Source: Stentor coeruleus (taxonomy: Eukaryota > Ciliophora > Heterotrichea > Heterotrichida > Stentoridae). From it: a stretch of DNA of 57,465 nucleotides. The stretch spans positions 1-57,465 of the forward strand of contig MPUH01000395.1 in NCBI GenBank assembly GCA_001970955.1. Reading direction: 5' to 3'. The notes under the pieces are model-generated. The model was not told where the DNA came from, did no database searches, and worked only from the letters and a program-made list of their open reading frames with translations. Numbering within the stretch: position 1 is the stretch's first letter; the number at the start of each line of letters is the position of its first letter. Both the position numbers and the translations under genes were made by a program. Shown here piece after piece: positions 41,321-52,571 of the stretch.

Positions 41321-42340
41321 ATAAGTAAAATATTTTAGATAAAAGTTCTATAAAATTTGTATAATGGGTTTATTGATTTTTATGACTTTTAAGCTTGGGT
41401 AAGGTTTATGATTTTTTAATGGACTTGGCTGAAGATTTTATGTGTTTAGGCTATATGGAAGAGGATTTTTTGTAGTAAATGTGAATTATGGATTTGAGTT
41501 TGTGGGATATTAGAAGTTTGGTTTTTGAAGATTGTGGTGAAAAGAATAGGAGTTTAGATTGGGTTGGTGGAAAAAAAGCTTTAGTTGGTTTTGTTTTTTG
41601 ATGAAAAAAAATAGCCTACTGAGAGAATATTATTTTTAATGCTAAAATTGGTAAGTTGGATATGAAAATTTAAGGCCATTGCATTTTTTTTATTTTTAAG
41701 GCTAGGATAAGCTTTTATGATATATTAATTAAAGTCAATTGCATAAGTAAAGCATTATAAATATAAGCATCAATTGCTAAGTTTAATTTTTTAATATAGC
41801 TGAAATGATTTTATCTGCAATTTGTATCTAAAACTCTAGATGTAAAAGAGTGAAAACTGTTTCAAAACTCTACAAAAAATCCTTACTACAAAAATCCATT
41901 ATCCTAAGCTTAAAAAAACTATACTTTGCTACTAAAAATCTTCTTTAACAAATAAAAACTTTCCAATCACCATTGATACCAATCTTAAAACTTATCAACT
42001 CCCCAACCCTAACCCAAGTAACTTCTTTTCTTATATTTTTCAAATATTTAACATCAACATTCCCATTTTCAAATTTCTAGACAAAACTGCAAATGTATGA
42101 CATCCATCAAAATTCCAAAACCATATCTTCAAACACAAATCTTATACCCAACTTCAACTTCCTCTAATCAAATCATCAAATAAAACTCTAATAATCTCTT
42201 CATCCTACCTTAAAAAAAGCCTAAGCATAATCAATTAAGCTTATCGACAAAAGCTTTAAACCCGCAACCATAATAAAAACTCTACAAATCTCAGTATATT
42301 TTAAAGAATATAAAAGATTTCATATACTTAACTTATAATA
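41321..42340. other. Convergent intergenic region
   Basis: The first half (to about 41640) is G-rich, as after plus-strand genes here. From about 41850 it is C-rich, as after minus-strand genes read on the plus strand. I see no gene in it. Confidence 0.5.
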
Positions 42341-42688
42341 TCACTCACGTTTGTGTGAAGGTAAAACTGTAGAGCCTATAGAGAAATCTTGAGATATCCT
42401 TAGGTCAAAGTCAGAAATTTCTGGGATATCTTCAGTTAGTTCATCCCCAAGTGTTGGTAAAGTTGACAATGACGAACGCATCATGGATATTGCTTGAGAT
42501 AATCTTTTAACAGGCTCTTTGTTTTGTTCCCACACATATTTAGCATCTCCAATAGGTTCAGAGGTGCTGAAATTAAACGAGTAAAAATTTGACTTGTCTT
42601 CAACGTTTTGGCTTATGTTTAGTCTGAGAGTTTCCATCCAACTATGATAGTCTTGGATGTCCTTTTCGGTAAGGTCAAATAAACTCAT
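42341..42688 (-). CDS. Small hypothetical protein
   Basis: A 115-residue open frame starting MSLFDLTEKDIQDYHSWMET, acidic and Ser-rich, with no recognised domain. It is flanked by C-rich sequence on the stop side and G-rich on the start side, the expected skew for a minus-strand gene, and the amino-acid composition looks protein-like. Confidence 0.6.
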   Translation of the reverse strand: MSLFDLTEKDIQDYHSWMETLRLNISQNVEDKSNFYSFNFSTSEPIGDAKYVWEQNKEPVKRLSQAISMMRSSLSTLPTLGDELTEDIPEISDFDLRISQDFSIGSTVLPSHKRE

Positions 42689-43459
42689 ATTTATTGGGAT
42701 TTTCGATAATAAGTAGGAATGAGATTAGAAAGAGGATTTTGAAGGGTTTTATGGAAAGGAAAAGAAGAAAGAAAGATGATTAGGTGTTGAAATAAGACTT
42801 TTTAGAGATTTTGATAGATAAAATGTACATTTTTTAGATGAAAGTTTTTGGGATTCTGAAAAAGCATGATTTTTAGGTTTGATTGGATTTGCGGATTATG
42901 TTGGGTTTAGAGAGAGTTGGTTTTTATTGGGAAATTTATGAGGCTTTTTGGTTGGGGAAATTTGAGTTTTATGAATAAGAGATTGTTACTGGGGATTTGA
43001 ATATGATGAGGAGAATGAGGATGGGTAATAAATATAGAGGTTGCAGATGAGTTAAATCGGAAAAGATGTGAAATTTTGGAGATGATTGATGAGGATTACT
43101 TACTAATGGTAGATATTTTTATTGTTATGAGTGGATTATTTAGAGAAAAGGAACTTAGGGCAACAGGAAAATAGATAAGGCAATTAGGAATTTTATAATT
43201 TATTCATATCACATAATACTTATATAAACAAAATCTCTAATATTTTTTACATAATGAAATAATTAAAATATACAAGCCTTCCTTTCAAGCCAACTTAACT
43301 CAATACAATTTATTATATTCCAATTAAAAAATCATCAAAAAAATCTCCCTCTCCCTAACATCTTATCCTATATAAACATAATAAATCTGTTATTTTTTAC
43401 AATTATCTTAATATTCTACCTTTATATAATCTTATTAAATCTTTACTTATATCTTTGGA
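42689..43459. other. Intergenic region between two minus-strand genes
   Basis: 42700-43180 is G-rich (upstream of the gene at 42341-42688) and 43230-43450 is C-rich (downstream of the kinase gene). There are no coding frames of note. Confidence 0.5.
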
Positions 43460-44922
43460 TTATATTAGCAAGCATTTATTAGAATATAATCCATCAGCAA
43501 ATTTTGTTCTAGCTCTTAATATCAACTCACGGTTTTTAAACTCAGGCAATTCCAATCTTGGAGTATTGCATTCATTTGATGTATCTAGTAATAGCCCAGA
43601 TCTACTTGGCAAAAGTGAATTAGAATAATATGCATTGTTTGGTTTTGAGTTTGCATTTTCTTCAGCTTTATCAAGATCTAAAGCACTTAAAACTTTGTAA
43701 AGCTTCATCGTTTTCTTGGTTTTGAACTTCTTAAGTTTGAAATCGCCCATTTCTTCATTTAGTTGAGCATTTTTGAAGTATCCTATAGAACTTTCTGAAG
43801 CATTACTGATTTGGTTGTTGATTCCTGAAAGGTTTTGTTTACGGGTTTGGATCGCTGCGGAGATACGGTTTTTTACTGAGATTTTTTCTGACCCAAGACT
43901 TTCTAAGGACCCTGCAATGTTTAAAACTTTGTATCGTAAAATTAATTTTGTTGTTGTAGCTGTTTTGCGTTTTTTTGTAGGTCTTTGGTATATTTTTTTT
44001 TCCCTTTTAAGTTTTGTTACAATAGTAGCCCCATCAACAATCTGTGAATTCTTTTTTCCCAAAGGCTTATCAGGAGAATCAACCCAATCAAAATAACACC
44101 AAATCTTATCACCACTAACAAATTTCCCAAGCAAACTCTTCATATAAGTATAATTTGGAGTTTGATCATAACACAATTTCCTTGTATATTTCAACATAGC
44201 AGAAAACTCAGGGGGTAAATTCCCATAAAGTTCTTTATCACTAATATTGATTTTCTGATTCAAAACGAGTTTCCACTTTTTAAACCCTTCAACTCTTGTC
44301 TCCAACTTCCAAGGTAATCCTCCTCTTACTAAATATAATAAAGAATAACACAAAGATTCCAAATCATCTCTTCGACTTTGCCGAAATCCAAGATGATTAT
44401 TTATTGAAGCATAACTTACTGTACCTCGACATTTCCTCCTTGTCTTAAACTCTTTATGATCTCCATTAACCCTATAGAAACATGCCATACCAAAATCCAC
44501 TAAATATATACTTTTTTTATCTGCTGATATGAGAAATTGTGAAGGTTTTATATCACGATGAATGACATCATTTTCATGCATTTTTTCAATCTTATTTAGA
44601 AGTTCTAAGCCTATTGCACATACACATTCAAAAGATAAAATACGATCGTTGAAATTGTAGCTGAGGTTTTTTCCTAAGAGTTCTGCGACGAAATAATCTT
44701 CTTCTTCTAATTCGCCGTACTCGTGGACTTTCATAAACCCATCAAGTTTGCTTAGGTGCTTTAAAAGCCCATATTCTTTCATTAAGCTTTGTCGGTCATG
44801 GCTTACTTTAACTGCGATTTTTTCAGAGTTTTTTTTTGTGGAAGCTAGGAAGACCTGGCCATATCCTCCGACACCAAGACCTTTTCTATTGAATATTGCT
44901 GAATTCTTTTTGGGAAAGACAT
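43460..44922 (-). CDS. CK1-like protein kinase (one-base frame break near the start)
   Basis: The casein kinase 1-like domain shows HRDIKPSQFL (catalytic Asp; CK1 usually has DNFL), VDFGMA, the CK1-specific GTVSYASINNHLG and RRDDLESLCY. The glycine loop GLGVGGYGQVFLAS and Lys of IAVKVS are encoded upstream of the first in-frame ATG (44782), so translation must start earlier. The frame is open to about 44920, where an ATG (44922-44920) sits one base out of frame. One additional base in the five-A run at 44907-44911 (coding strand) would join them. So a homopolymer error, a recent indel or a cryptic splice is likely. With that start it is about 487 residues, including a Lys/Arg- and Ser-rich tail (KKRKTATTTK). 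Confidence 0.8.
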
Positions 44923-45863
44923 ATTATCTTAATATGAGAAAAATAGTTTATTTTATTTGCTTTGGAATTTTTTTTATAGACTTTAAGGTTTTCATATAGC
45001 TAGAAATTATTATTATAAGTTGCTAGGTATGGTCCAAAAGTGAAAATTTTAAGAAGAGACACTTGAGAAATTCAGCAAAAATAAAATAGGTTTAATACAA
45101 TAAGGCTGATTCACTGGAAAATGCTTGATAATATTCTTTATGTAAAAAGTAACAATAAAATAAGGGTATTTTGGTTAAATAATCGTTAATAATAATGTTT
45201 ATAACTAGTCAAAATATTTATTTATGACTGTAATGTGTATAGATTTCTTATATAAAATATAATAGAGTAATTAATAAACTGCCTATGTTTTAGTTAGTAA
45301 TTTTTTATGGTATGATTATTCATGTAAAAATGCTCTGGATTTTAATATATTAATTATGGAAAATCGGGAAAAATAATTTTTATAGAAAATACATTTTAGA
45401 TAATAAAAATTAATGCTGAAGTGGTTTGATTTTTTTTATTTATAGAATTTGAAATATTTTTTGAAGTCACTTAGAAATATATAAAAACTAGATTTTAAAA
45501 TACTGATGCTATTGCTAAAATTCAAACAAGAATATTTTTATCAAAATTATAACTTCGATAATAAAAAAAAGAGAATAACAAGATAGAATTCTCAGGCATA
45601 AACCCCTTTACTTTAAAACAAGATCCTTTTCTCATAAATCTCTTTACTTCCCAACAAAATTGTCCAATTATCATTCCAAAAAAAAAATCAACATTCCATA
45701 CAAATTCTTTCATCTTTTTAACCAACTCATCCTTTAGCAAGATCAGAAAAACACTTCCTTTAAAAATATAATTATCTTAATAACTATAGGAAGTTTTACT
45801 TGTAAAGCTATTAAAGCTACGATCTTTGCTATATAAAGACTTTATAAGCATAGCTAGACGAAT
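44923..45863. other. AT-rich intergenic region
   Basis: No supported gene. An open minus-strand frame at 45522-45740 gives a hydrophobic/basic peptide with no motif and is probably chance. Confidence 0.5.
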
Positions 45864-46430
45864 TTAATGTGATAGTATATCCCCTTTTGATTTTTCTCTA
45901 TATTTAAAATAATGATCAAATTTACAAGGACGATACATATAAAGTTTTTTGACAAAGTATTTCATTTCAAGTTGAATGCTTTTGTTCATGCTTTTGATGA
46001 ATTTTTCAGCATATAAAATTGAAAGCTGGGTAGGTAATGATTTTGGGCTTGATGTCTTCTTATAATATGGTTTTAAAGGTAATCTTTAGTATTAAAAACC
46101 TTACTACATATATAGCATCCATATAAAACATATTTTATACTAGAAACTTTCTTTAGCAGCACATAAAATAACTGCAAGTTTTTTCCTAATCTTTCACATA
46201 CATACTCAAACCTTTAGCACTTTTTTTCCTTAACACAATTACAAATACTTGACAATTTCTCCAAAAGTCCATCTAATTTTTCCCTTTTTCATCATCCCAA
46301 GTATATATTTCATAGCCTTCACACTAGATTCATTAAAAAGATATTAAATTTCTTCAATAAACTTCCATAACGGACTAGCTTTTGGTGTTGAACTTGCTAT
46401 AGAATCTTTTGTGTAGTATATCTCTGACAT
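45864..46430 (-). pseudogene. Degenerate minus-strand coding region, unrecognised
   Basis: From an ATG at 46430 the minus strand reads MSEIYYTKDSIASSTPKASP and onward, hits a TAA at 46344-46346, then stays open in the same frame for another 34 codons (including KAMKYILGMMKKGKIRWTFG) to a TAA at 46239-46241. Further down, about 46075-45864, another open stretch contains KSLPTQLSILYAEKFIKSMN and ends at a TAA (45864-45866). The pieces look like parts of one basic protein with an in-frame stop and at least one missing join. I found no GT...AG 15-nt intron that fixes the first stop. I do not recognise the family. Confidence 0.4.
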
Positions 46431-46641
46431 TATATATACAAATATTAACAAGATTTTTTATCCGCTGTTTAAACTATGAAAATTGTTGTTAATTAAAACT
46501 TTTAAAAGATAAAAGTTTTTGAAATTGCATATATGATCTAAATTATCTTAGTCGGATCGATTGAATTTTGAGATGAGTATATATTAAAGGGTTTTTATTT
46601 TTAGATTTTTAAAGCTTTTTTAAGTAAAGTATGCTTTTAAT

Positions 46642-47232
46642 ATGTCTAACTTCATTGTCAGTTCCTTAGAACCAGACATTTTACCTTCTATAAGAGCTAA
46701 CAAGCTGATGTCGACGACTTTTATGAAGGAAAAATCTAAGAAATACACGGCAAACGGCACTAACCGACATGGGAGCTTATCCCCATTACACCTTACTCAT
46801 AAAGCTTTAGATGATATTGAGTTCAATGGATTGTGTATTGGACTTATGAAACTTCAATCACGAGGAAATACTGTACCACAAGATATCCCTACGAAATTAT
46901 CTTCTACTACAAAGGAGTTTAACTTCTTAGAAAAGCATTATAATTTTACTGAGCACAAAAGACTGAGTAGACTCGATTTTTCTAAGATTAAAAGGACTGC
47001 AAGATCAAGTGAAAGATATCCAGAAAAGTATGCAGTTATTTCTAAGGCTATAAGATTTGCAGGAAGAAGCCCAGAAAAAATTAATTTGATGAAAGGGGCA
47101 ACAATAGGCAAGATGATGTCGAGAGCTGGGGAAAAAACTGCAAGGCTGAGGATTAATGGGGTAATGAAAAATTTTTCACCAAGAAACTCAGCAAATGTAC
47201 TAAATGGAGCTTTGATAACATTTAAAAAGTGA
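46642..47232 (+). CDS. Basic hypothetical protein
   Basis: A 196-residue protein starting MSNFIVSSLEPDILPSIRAN. It is strongly basic, with a C-terminal Arg/Lys-rich region (KMMSRAGEKTARLRINGVMK). No domain or membrane segment is recognised. G-rich sequence follows the stop, fitting a plus-strand gene. Similar small basic proteins in ciliates can be cytoskeletal or nucleic-acid-associated, but nothing in the sequence decides this. Confidence 0.65.
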   Translation: MSNFIVSSLEPDILPSIRANKLMSTTFMKEKSKKYTANGTNRHGSLSPLHLTHKALDDIEFNGLCIGLMKLQSRGNTVPQDIPTKLSSTTKEFNFLEKHYNFTEHKRLSRLDFSKIKRTARSSERYPEKYAVISKAIRFAGRSPEKINLMKGATIGKMMSRAGEKTARLRINGVMKNFSPRNSANVLNGALITFKK

Positions 47233-49440
47233 TTAGAAATTACTGTTAAATAAATAGTTTTTAAGTAAAGAAAGAACATAAGAAAAATTGTAAGGAGGAT
47301 TGAGTATTTATAAGTTTAGGGTTAATAAATTTTTGAGAAGGATAAAGTTGAGAAATAAGATTTTTGATTAGAAAAAGAATTCAAGGGTTTTTGAGAGAGT
47401 CAGTTTTCAGTATTGAGGAATTTTGATGTTATAAATTAGGGTTAGGATGATTAATTTTATTATAAAGTAGAATTGTTGTAAAATAAGATTATTTTTGATT
47501 AGGTTGTATGCAAAAATATTATATTTATTTGATTAATATGGTTAAGAAGTTATTATTAGTACTTAAAGAAATATATTCTGATTAAGCCAACTAAATAAGA
47601 TTTTAAATCTTTCTTATTGTGTGAAATAAAAATAGGATACTGTCATATATATAATTTATACTAGAGCATGACAAAATTAATTTAACACAAAAAAATTTCG
47701 CAACTTGGAAAACTTTGAAAAGCAAAGTAAGGATTGCAATATTTTATAAATTATAAAGAAAGGATATAAAGTGAACCTAGAATTATGTTTTCAAAAAAAA
47801 ATATATAAATTTTTCCTATTATATGATATAAATTTTTCTGATAATTTATTAGTTTTATTTATTTGTCCGGTATCAACTTTAATCTCTTATCTTGAAGATT
47901 CCATAATTGCTAATCAACGAATACTTAATTAGAATTTTAATAATATCTTAAATTACTTTATCTGAGATACAAAATCTCCAAGATTGAGAGACTTTTTGCA
48001 CTTTAATTCTAAGTTTTTCATTATCAATTTCTTCATAAAATACCGGCTGACCTCTGGTTTTAATTTCTGAGATTTTTTCATAAATCTTATTCTAATAAGA
48101 TAATTTTTTTATCAATTTCTATCATAAAAAGCGCACTAAGGTCGAAGGATATTATTTTTTTATTATTTTTGACAATTTAGTTTGCTTTTAAACATAGATT
48201 TTATATGATTCAATAGTAAAAAATGATATTTTAAATGTATAAAATTATTTAAAGCATTTTATATAGTTTTTAGTTTGAATAGAAACACTTGTGAAAGTTT
48301 GATATTTAGAATTGAATCATAATAGAATTATCATATACTATTTTCTATTTTTCTATAGACTCAGGAAGTTTTAGCATATAAATCTATATTTATTCAATAA
48401 GTCAATTTCAGCATTTTACAATAAATCATATCACAAAAAGAGCTATTAAAGGGTTAAAGATCTTATTTTTACAACAAAAACTGAATAAAATGGGAATTCT
48501 TGCAAAGCTATTTTCATCAGTGGTTGAAGTGCAAATTAAGCCTAATGTTCATAAAAAATTGTCATATAAGCTAAAAAAAAGTTATCTTGAGTTTATAAAT
48601 TGTGTATATGCATAGCTTTATAGGCTATAGTAAAAATATATAGAAAATGCTTGTATTGAAAAGTTTTAATTTACTATATAATTCTATGGATAATTTGGGA
48701 TTATGAGAAACTCAGTTAGTGATATTCTTTAGAAGGTTTGAAAGCTTATGATTTGGAATGAATAATAATAACTCTTTAGGTAATTATAAGTTTATTGATA
48801 TACGATGATTAGATAGAATGTTACGAATATAGAATATTATGTAGAGTATGAATGAAATAATATAAGAAAAAATAGATTAATGAAGAAGGTAAGGTTCAGT
48901 ATTGTATTAGGTGGAATGCTAGACTTGGCTAGATATTATGAGTTTCTATGAGTTTGGCAAACTTTAAATTGGGAAATGAAATAGAATTTAATTCAAAACC
49001 CATAAGCCAACACCCAAGGCACTTTAATTCACCACAAAATTGCCCTCAACCACCAAAACTTCAAAAAAATCTTCCAAAACCCTCATCAAATTTTCCTACA
49101 AATTCCAAATCACCCTTCATACCAAATATTTCACCAAAATCCATATTTAAAAATCTCCTCATCAAGCCACACTCAAACTCTCCTAATCCCAAACCCTTAA
49201 ACTTTCAAATTCTCAAACCCCTAAACAGCCTAGCCTCCACATCATATTCCATCCATTTCCCATAAAAAAAAATCTCAAACTCCATCTACACTTTTACCTT
49301 TCTAAACTTATCATCCTTCCCAAAAACATATCAATCAATCAATTTCTTTATAAAAACCCTTCTTCTTACCTCTAAAATAAAAGTTTCTCAAAAAAGCTAA
49401 TTCATTAATTCAATCTAACTACCATAATAAAAAAACGTTA
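47233..49440. other. 2.2-kb mostly noncoding region
   Basis: 47233-47480 is G-rich downstream flank. 47948-48091 on the minus strand is open for 48 codons, with the protein-like segment QPVFYEEIDNEKLRIKVQKV, but is bounded by stops. 48490-48615 on the plus strand could encode a 41-residue peptide. 48660-48950 is G-rich and 48960-49440 C-rich, the leader of the gene at 49441. A Pro/Asn-rich open frame at 48948-49265 lies in that leader and I regard it as spurious. Confidence 0.45.
48490..48615 (+). CDS. Possible 41-residue peptide gene
   Basis: An ATG-to-TAG frame starts MGILAKLFSSVVEVQIKPNV and ends with a basic C-terminus. It has no relatives I recognise. The G-rich sequence that follows, the pattern seen after plus-strand genes here, is the only context support. 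It may be a remnant or chance. Confidence 0.25.
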   Translation: MGILAKLFSSVVEVQIKPNVHKKLSYKLKKSYLEFINCVYA

Positions 49441-51765
49441 ATGTCGTCTCCATTGAATTTTGAACTAACGATATCAGATTTGGTGATTCCAAACTACTCA
49501 GGACCCCTCAAATGCGCTTTAGTTCTAGCAAATTTTTCTACAACCGTATCTATCCCATGCCGTCCACTCCATTTAATCAATATAAAAATTGACCCAATGG
49601 ACAAATTGTACTTAAGTGTTTTTACTCAATCCTCAGAAGTTGGATGTTTAGAAATCCCATATTCAACTTTTTCCAATACACCTTTAGACTCTAAATTTCG
49701 CTTATTCGAGAGCTCAATAAGCCCTGAAAAAGAGCGAGGCCATTTAAAAGTTACAGGAGAAATCAGGTTGAGGATTATCAAATTAGATGATGTTTGCTTA
49801 AGATGTGAAGGATTAGAAAAACTTGTTAGAGACATAAAAGTGAATATGTATGATATTGAAGATAAGGTCCATTCGCATCCAGCAAAAGTTCATTCTTTAT
49901 CTGTATCTTTGCCTGTTAAAGATTCAGTTTCGTTGATGATACCTGGAAAAGAGTCTTTTTCTGTATCGATGCCGAATAAAGATAGTTTCTCTGAGTCACA
50001 ATCTGCTAGAGAGTCTTTTGCAGGACAAAGTTTGGGAAAAGAGGAAAAAAAGTTGGGTGGGGTTAAAAAAAACCCTAAGTCTAAAGCATTAAGGGCTGGA
50101 AAGATAAATGAAGGAAGTAATAAACTTGGTAACACCAATAGTGCAACTGCTGTTTCCGAGCAGGACTTGAAAAAAATGCTTGAAGACAGCTACAAATCTC
50201 GACAAGATCTCCTATCATCTGTTAATGAAACCACTGAGCAATTATCAAACCAACTCAAAGAACAAGGCGATTCTTTAGATAAAGCTCTTGCTGATCGCTC
50301 AGCAGCCATGAACCAACTCTTAAAACTTAATGAAGACTTAAAAAAACTCCAACAAGAAAACCAGCAACTTCTACAATTATTAGAAGAAAAAGATATTGTC
50401 CTAAACAGTCTCAAGCCAAAAGCTGCTTGTAGTGAATCATATGAAAGTGAACTAAACCATTTAACAGCCGAATTAGAAAAATGTATAAGCGAAAACAATG
50501 CCTTAGAAAAAAAACTCCAAGAAAGTCTAGAAGCTTTCGGAAAAAGTAGTAACAATCTAAATAAACGTGTACAGGACCTTACAGCAGAAAAAGCTGATCT
50601 CTTGTCTAAACTTGAAGAGCTTATAAAACAAAATCATAGTTTGAGGAATGAAAATGATAGGCTGAATAACCTTGTAAATGAATTATGTGCGAAAATTGCA
50701 ACTTTACAAGCTGAACTTGATGCAGCTCAGGCTCGTGAAAGTAGGGAAAAACATTTACATCAGTTGCTTATGGGTGCTGAAGAAGCTAAAAAGCTTATGA
50801 AAAAAGAACTTGATGCTTTAGGGAATAAATATACAGACCAAACTGGGAAACTAGCAAAAGAAAATTCTCGTTTATTACAAGAAAAAGGGGCATTAGATAA
50901 CCAAGTTCTAGATATGCAAAGAAAACTTGAAGATAAAGATAAGGAAATTGGAAGGCTTATGAGAGAACTTGATAAAGCTATGGGAAAAATAGCAAGCCTT
51001 GACCAAGGGTTAAGGGCAAATCAAGGGTTAAGCATAATGGTAGAAAACTTAAATCAACAAAACTCAGACCTAGAAAGTCAAATGAGAAAACTTAGTGACC
51101 AAATTGATGAATATAAAGAAACTATTGAAAACCAAGATGAACAAATACGTGAACAAACTGAAAAAATCTCTGATCTTGAAAGCAATCGTTTAGAAAGTGA
51201 AGAACGTCTAGCAAGTTTCGAGAATATTATAGAGGAACTAAAAAAAGAACGAGGAACTACTGTAGCTTTTGATGAAAAAGGAAATGTATACAGGCCAAAT
51301 AAAGATGATCCTATTGATATAGCATTATCAGATTATGTTAATACCCGCCCAGGTGGAGTGAAAATACAATTTGATCGTGAGGATCATGGAATCTATAATT
51401 TCGGGACAAAGAAAATCTTTGTCAAATTAGAACAAGGTAAACTTCTTATAAGAGTTGGAGGAGGGTTTATGCAAGTAGAAGACTTTGTAAAGCTTTATAG
51501 CCCAGTAGAACTAGAGAGGTTTAGTAACTTAAAAAAAGAACAAGCACAGAAAATAAGACAAAGTTATTTAGGAAAATATGCAGACTCTTTGGCTGTAAAT
51601 AAAAATAAAAACGAAATATCCCCTGAAAGAGCTATAAAACTTCTTAAAGACCAAATGGCATCAGGGTCTTATACTCCTTATTATGCAGTTCAATTAAAAT
51701 CCCCAGATCGTTCAGCAAATAGATCTCCAGTTGCATCTGAAAGAATTAGTAGGATTTCTAATTAA
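49441..51765 (+). CDS. Coiled-coil protein with C2-like N-terminus and GAR-like C-terminal domain
   Basis: This 774-residue protein has an N-terminus (about 1-120) that looks like a beta-sandwich of C2 type (NFELTISDLVIPNYSG ...). A Ser-rich linker carries near repeats of the type VSLPVKDSVS/VSMPNKDSFS. Residues about 240-620 form a long coiled coil. Near residues 655-690 is a segment (KLLIRVGGGFMQVEDFVKLY) resembling the VRVGGGW core of the GAS2-related (GAR) microtubule-binding domain. The layout suggests a cytoskeletal linker, perhaps of microtubules or basal-body fibres, which would fit a large ciliate cortex; this is inference. The long C-rich leader supports the start. Confidence 0.72.
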   Translation: MSSPLNFELTISDLVIPNYSGPLKCALVLANFSTTVSIPCRPLHLINIKIDPMDKLYLSVFTQSSEVGCLEIPYSTFSNTPLDSKFRLFESSISPEKERGHLKVTGEIRLRIIKLDDVCLRCEGLEKLVRDIKVNMYDIEDKVHSHPAKVHSLSVSLPVKDSVSLMIPGKESFSVSMPNKDSFSESQSARESFAGQSLGKEEKKLGGVKKNPKSKALRAGKINEGSNKLGNTNSATAVSEQDLKKMLEDSYKSRQDLLSSVNETTEQLSNQLKEQGDSLDKALADRSAAMNQLLKLNEDLKKLQQENQQLLQLLEEKDIVLNSLKPKAACSESYESELNHLTAELEKCISENNALEKKLQESLEAFGKSSNNLNKRVQDLTAEKADLLSKLEELIKQNHSLRNENDRLNNLVNELCAKIATLQAELDAAQARESREKHLHQLLMGAEEAKKLMKKELDALGNKYTDQTGKLAKENSRLLQEKGALDNQVLDMQRKLEDKDKEIGRLMRELDKAMGKIASLDQGLRANQGLSIMVENLNQQNSDLESQMRKLSDQIDEYKETIENQDEQIREQTEKISDLESNRLESEERLASFENIIEELKKERGTTVAFDEKGNVYRPNKDDPIDIALSDYVNTRPGGVKIQFDREDHGIYNFGTKKIFVKLEQGKLLIRVGGGFMQVEDFVKLYSPVELERFSNLKKEQAQKIRQSYLGKYADSLAVNKNKNEISPERAIKLLKDQMASGSYTPYYAVQLKSPDRSANRSPVASERISRISN

Positions 51766-52571
51766 ATAAAATTAAAACTTTGCTTTATATGGAATTTTTA
51801 TATATGTTGTAAGAGAAATAGTTAAGGTATAGAAAACTTAAAATGATATAAGACTTTAAACATAAAGGAAAGTTTAAAAAAAATTATGTTTTATGGATAT
51901 AAACTTTATCATGTCAAAATTACAGGGTTATTTTAGCTACTAATGAATACTTTAAAGGCATATTGAAACTAGCGCATTCACGGATTAAATTTTATACGTG
52001 CTTTCAATTTAATGGGAATTTTATAAGTAAAGATATTTAGAATACTTTAAAGGCATATTGAAACTAGCGCATTCACGGATTAAATTTTATACGTGCTTTC
52101 AATTTAATGGGAATTTTATAAGTAAAGATATTTATATAGGTATCTTAATGATAGAAAAACACACCTTTTACATTTGAGAAATGTTATAAGAAATTTTTAG
52201 GGGTAAGTGCTTTTAGAATGCATATATGCAAAGGGTTGAAAGAGGGGAGAAGGGGAAAATAAGGATATGAAGATAGTTGATGGAAAAATCATTGGGGGAA
52301 AGATGAGAAAATAGAGTTTGATAGTAAAAAATATTATGTAGATTGTGATAAAAAGGCTAAAAATAGTGAAGATTGTAGAGATAAGGTGGAGAAAAAACTT
52401 TTAGCATGCCCTATAAAGTCCTCTGCCGAACTATACAAGTTTTTCTAACCCAAATTCCCTGGCTAAAATCGATTTAACTTGCAATTTCTCTCTAAGTTGG
52501 GAGGCATTTTCATAACTACAAGAAGTCCTTTAACCCATATAACAATTATTATATATAACAAAACAATATAA
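51766..52571. other. Intergenic region with 95-bp tandem duplication
   Basis: AT-rich with a duplicated block at 51945-52134 (annotated separately). 52150-52390 is G-rich downstream flank and 52400-52571 is C-containing leader of the next gene. No gene seen. Confidence 0.5.
51945..52134. repeat. 95-bp exact tandem duplication
   Basis: A 95-bp unit starting GAATACTTTAAAGGCATATT occurs at 51945-52039 and 52040-52134 with no spacer and no difference that I can see. It contains a more GC-rich core (CTAGCGCATTCACGGA). Exactness suggests either very recent duplication or an unmerged contig overlap without an N. Confidence 0.85.

Noticed and set aside
45522..45740. 72-codon minus-strand frame
   Set aside because: No motif, Phe/Lys-rich from A/T runs, and no context support.
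47948..48091. 48-codon minus-strand open stretch with protein-like content
   Set aside because: Bounded by stops on both sides, no ATG or intron signals that extend it, and no recognised family.
48948..49265. Pro/Asn-rich plus-strand open frame of 105 codons
   Set aside because: It lies in the C-rich, G-poor leader of the gene at 49441. Such leaders lack stop codons by composition, and no motif is present.
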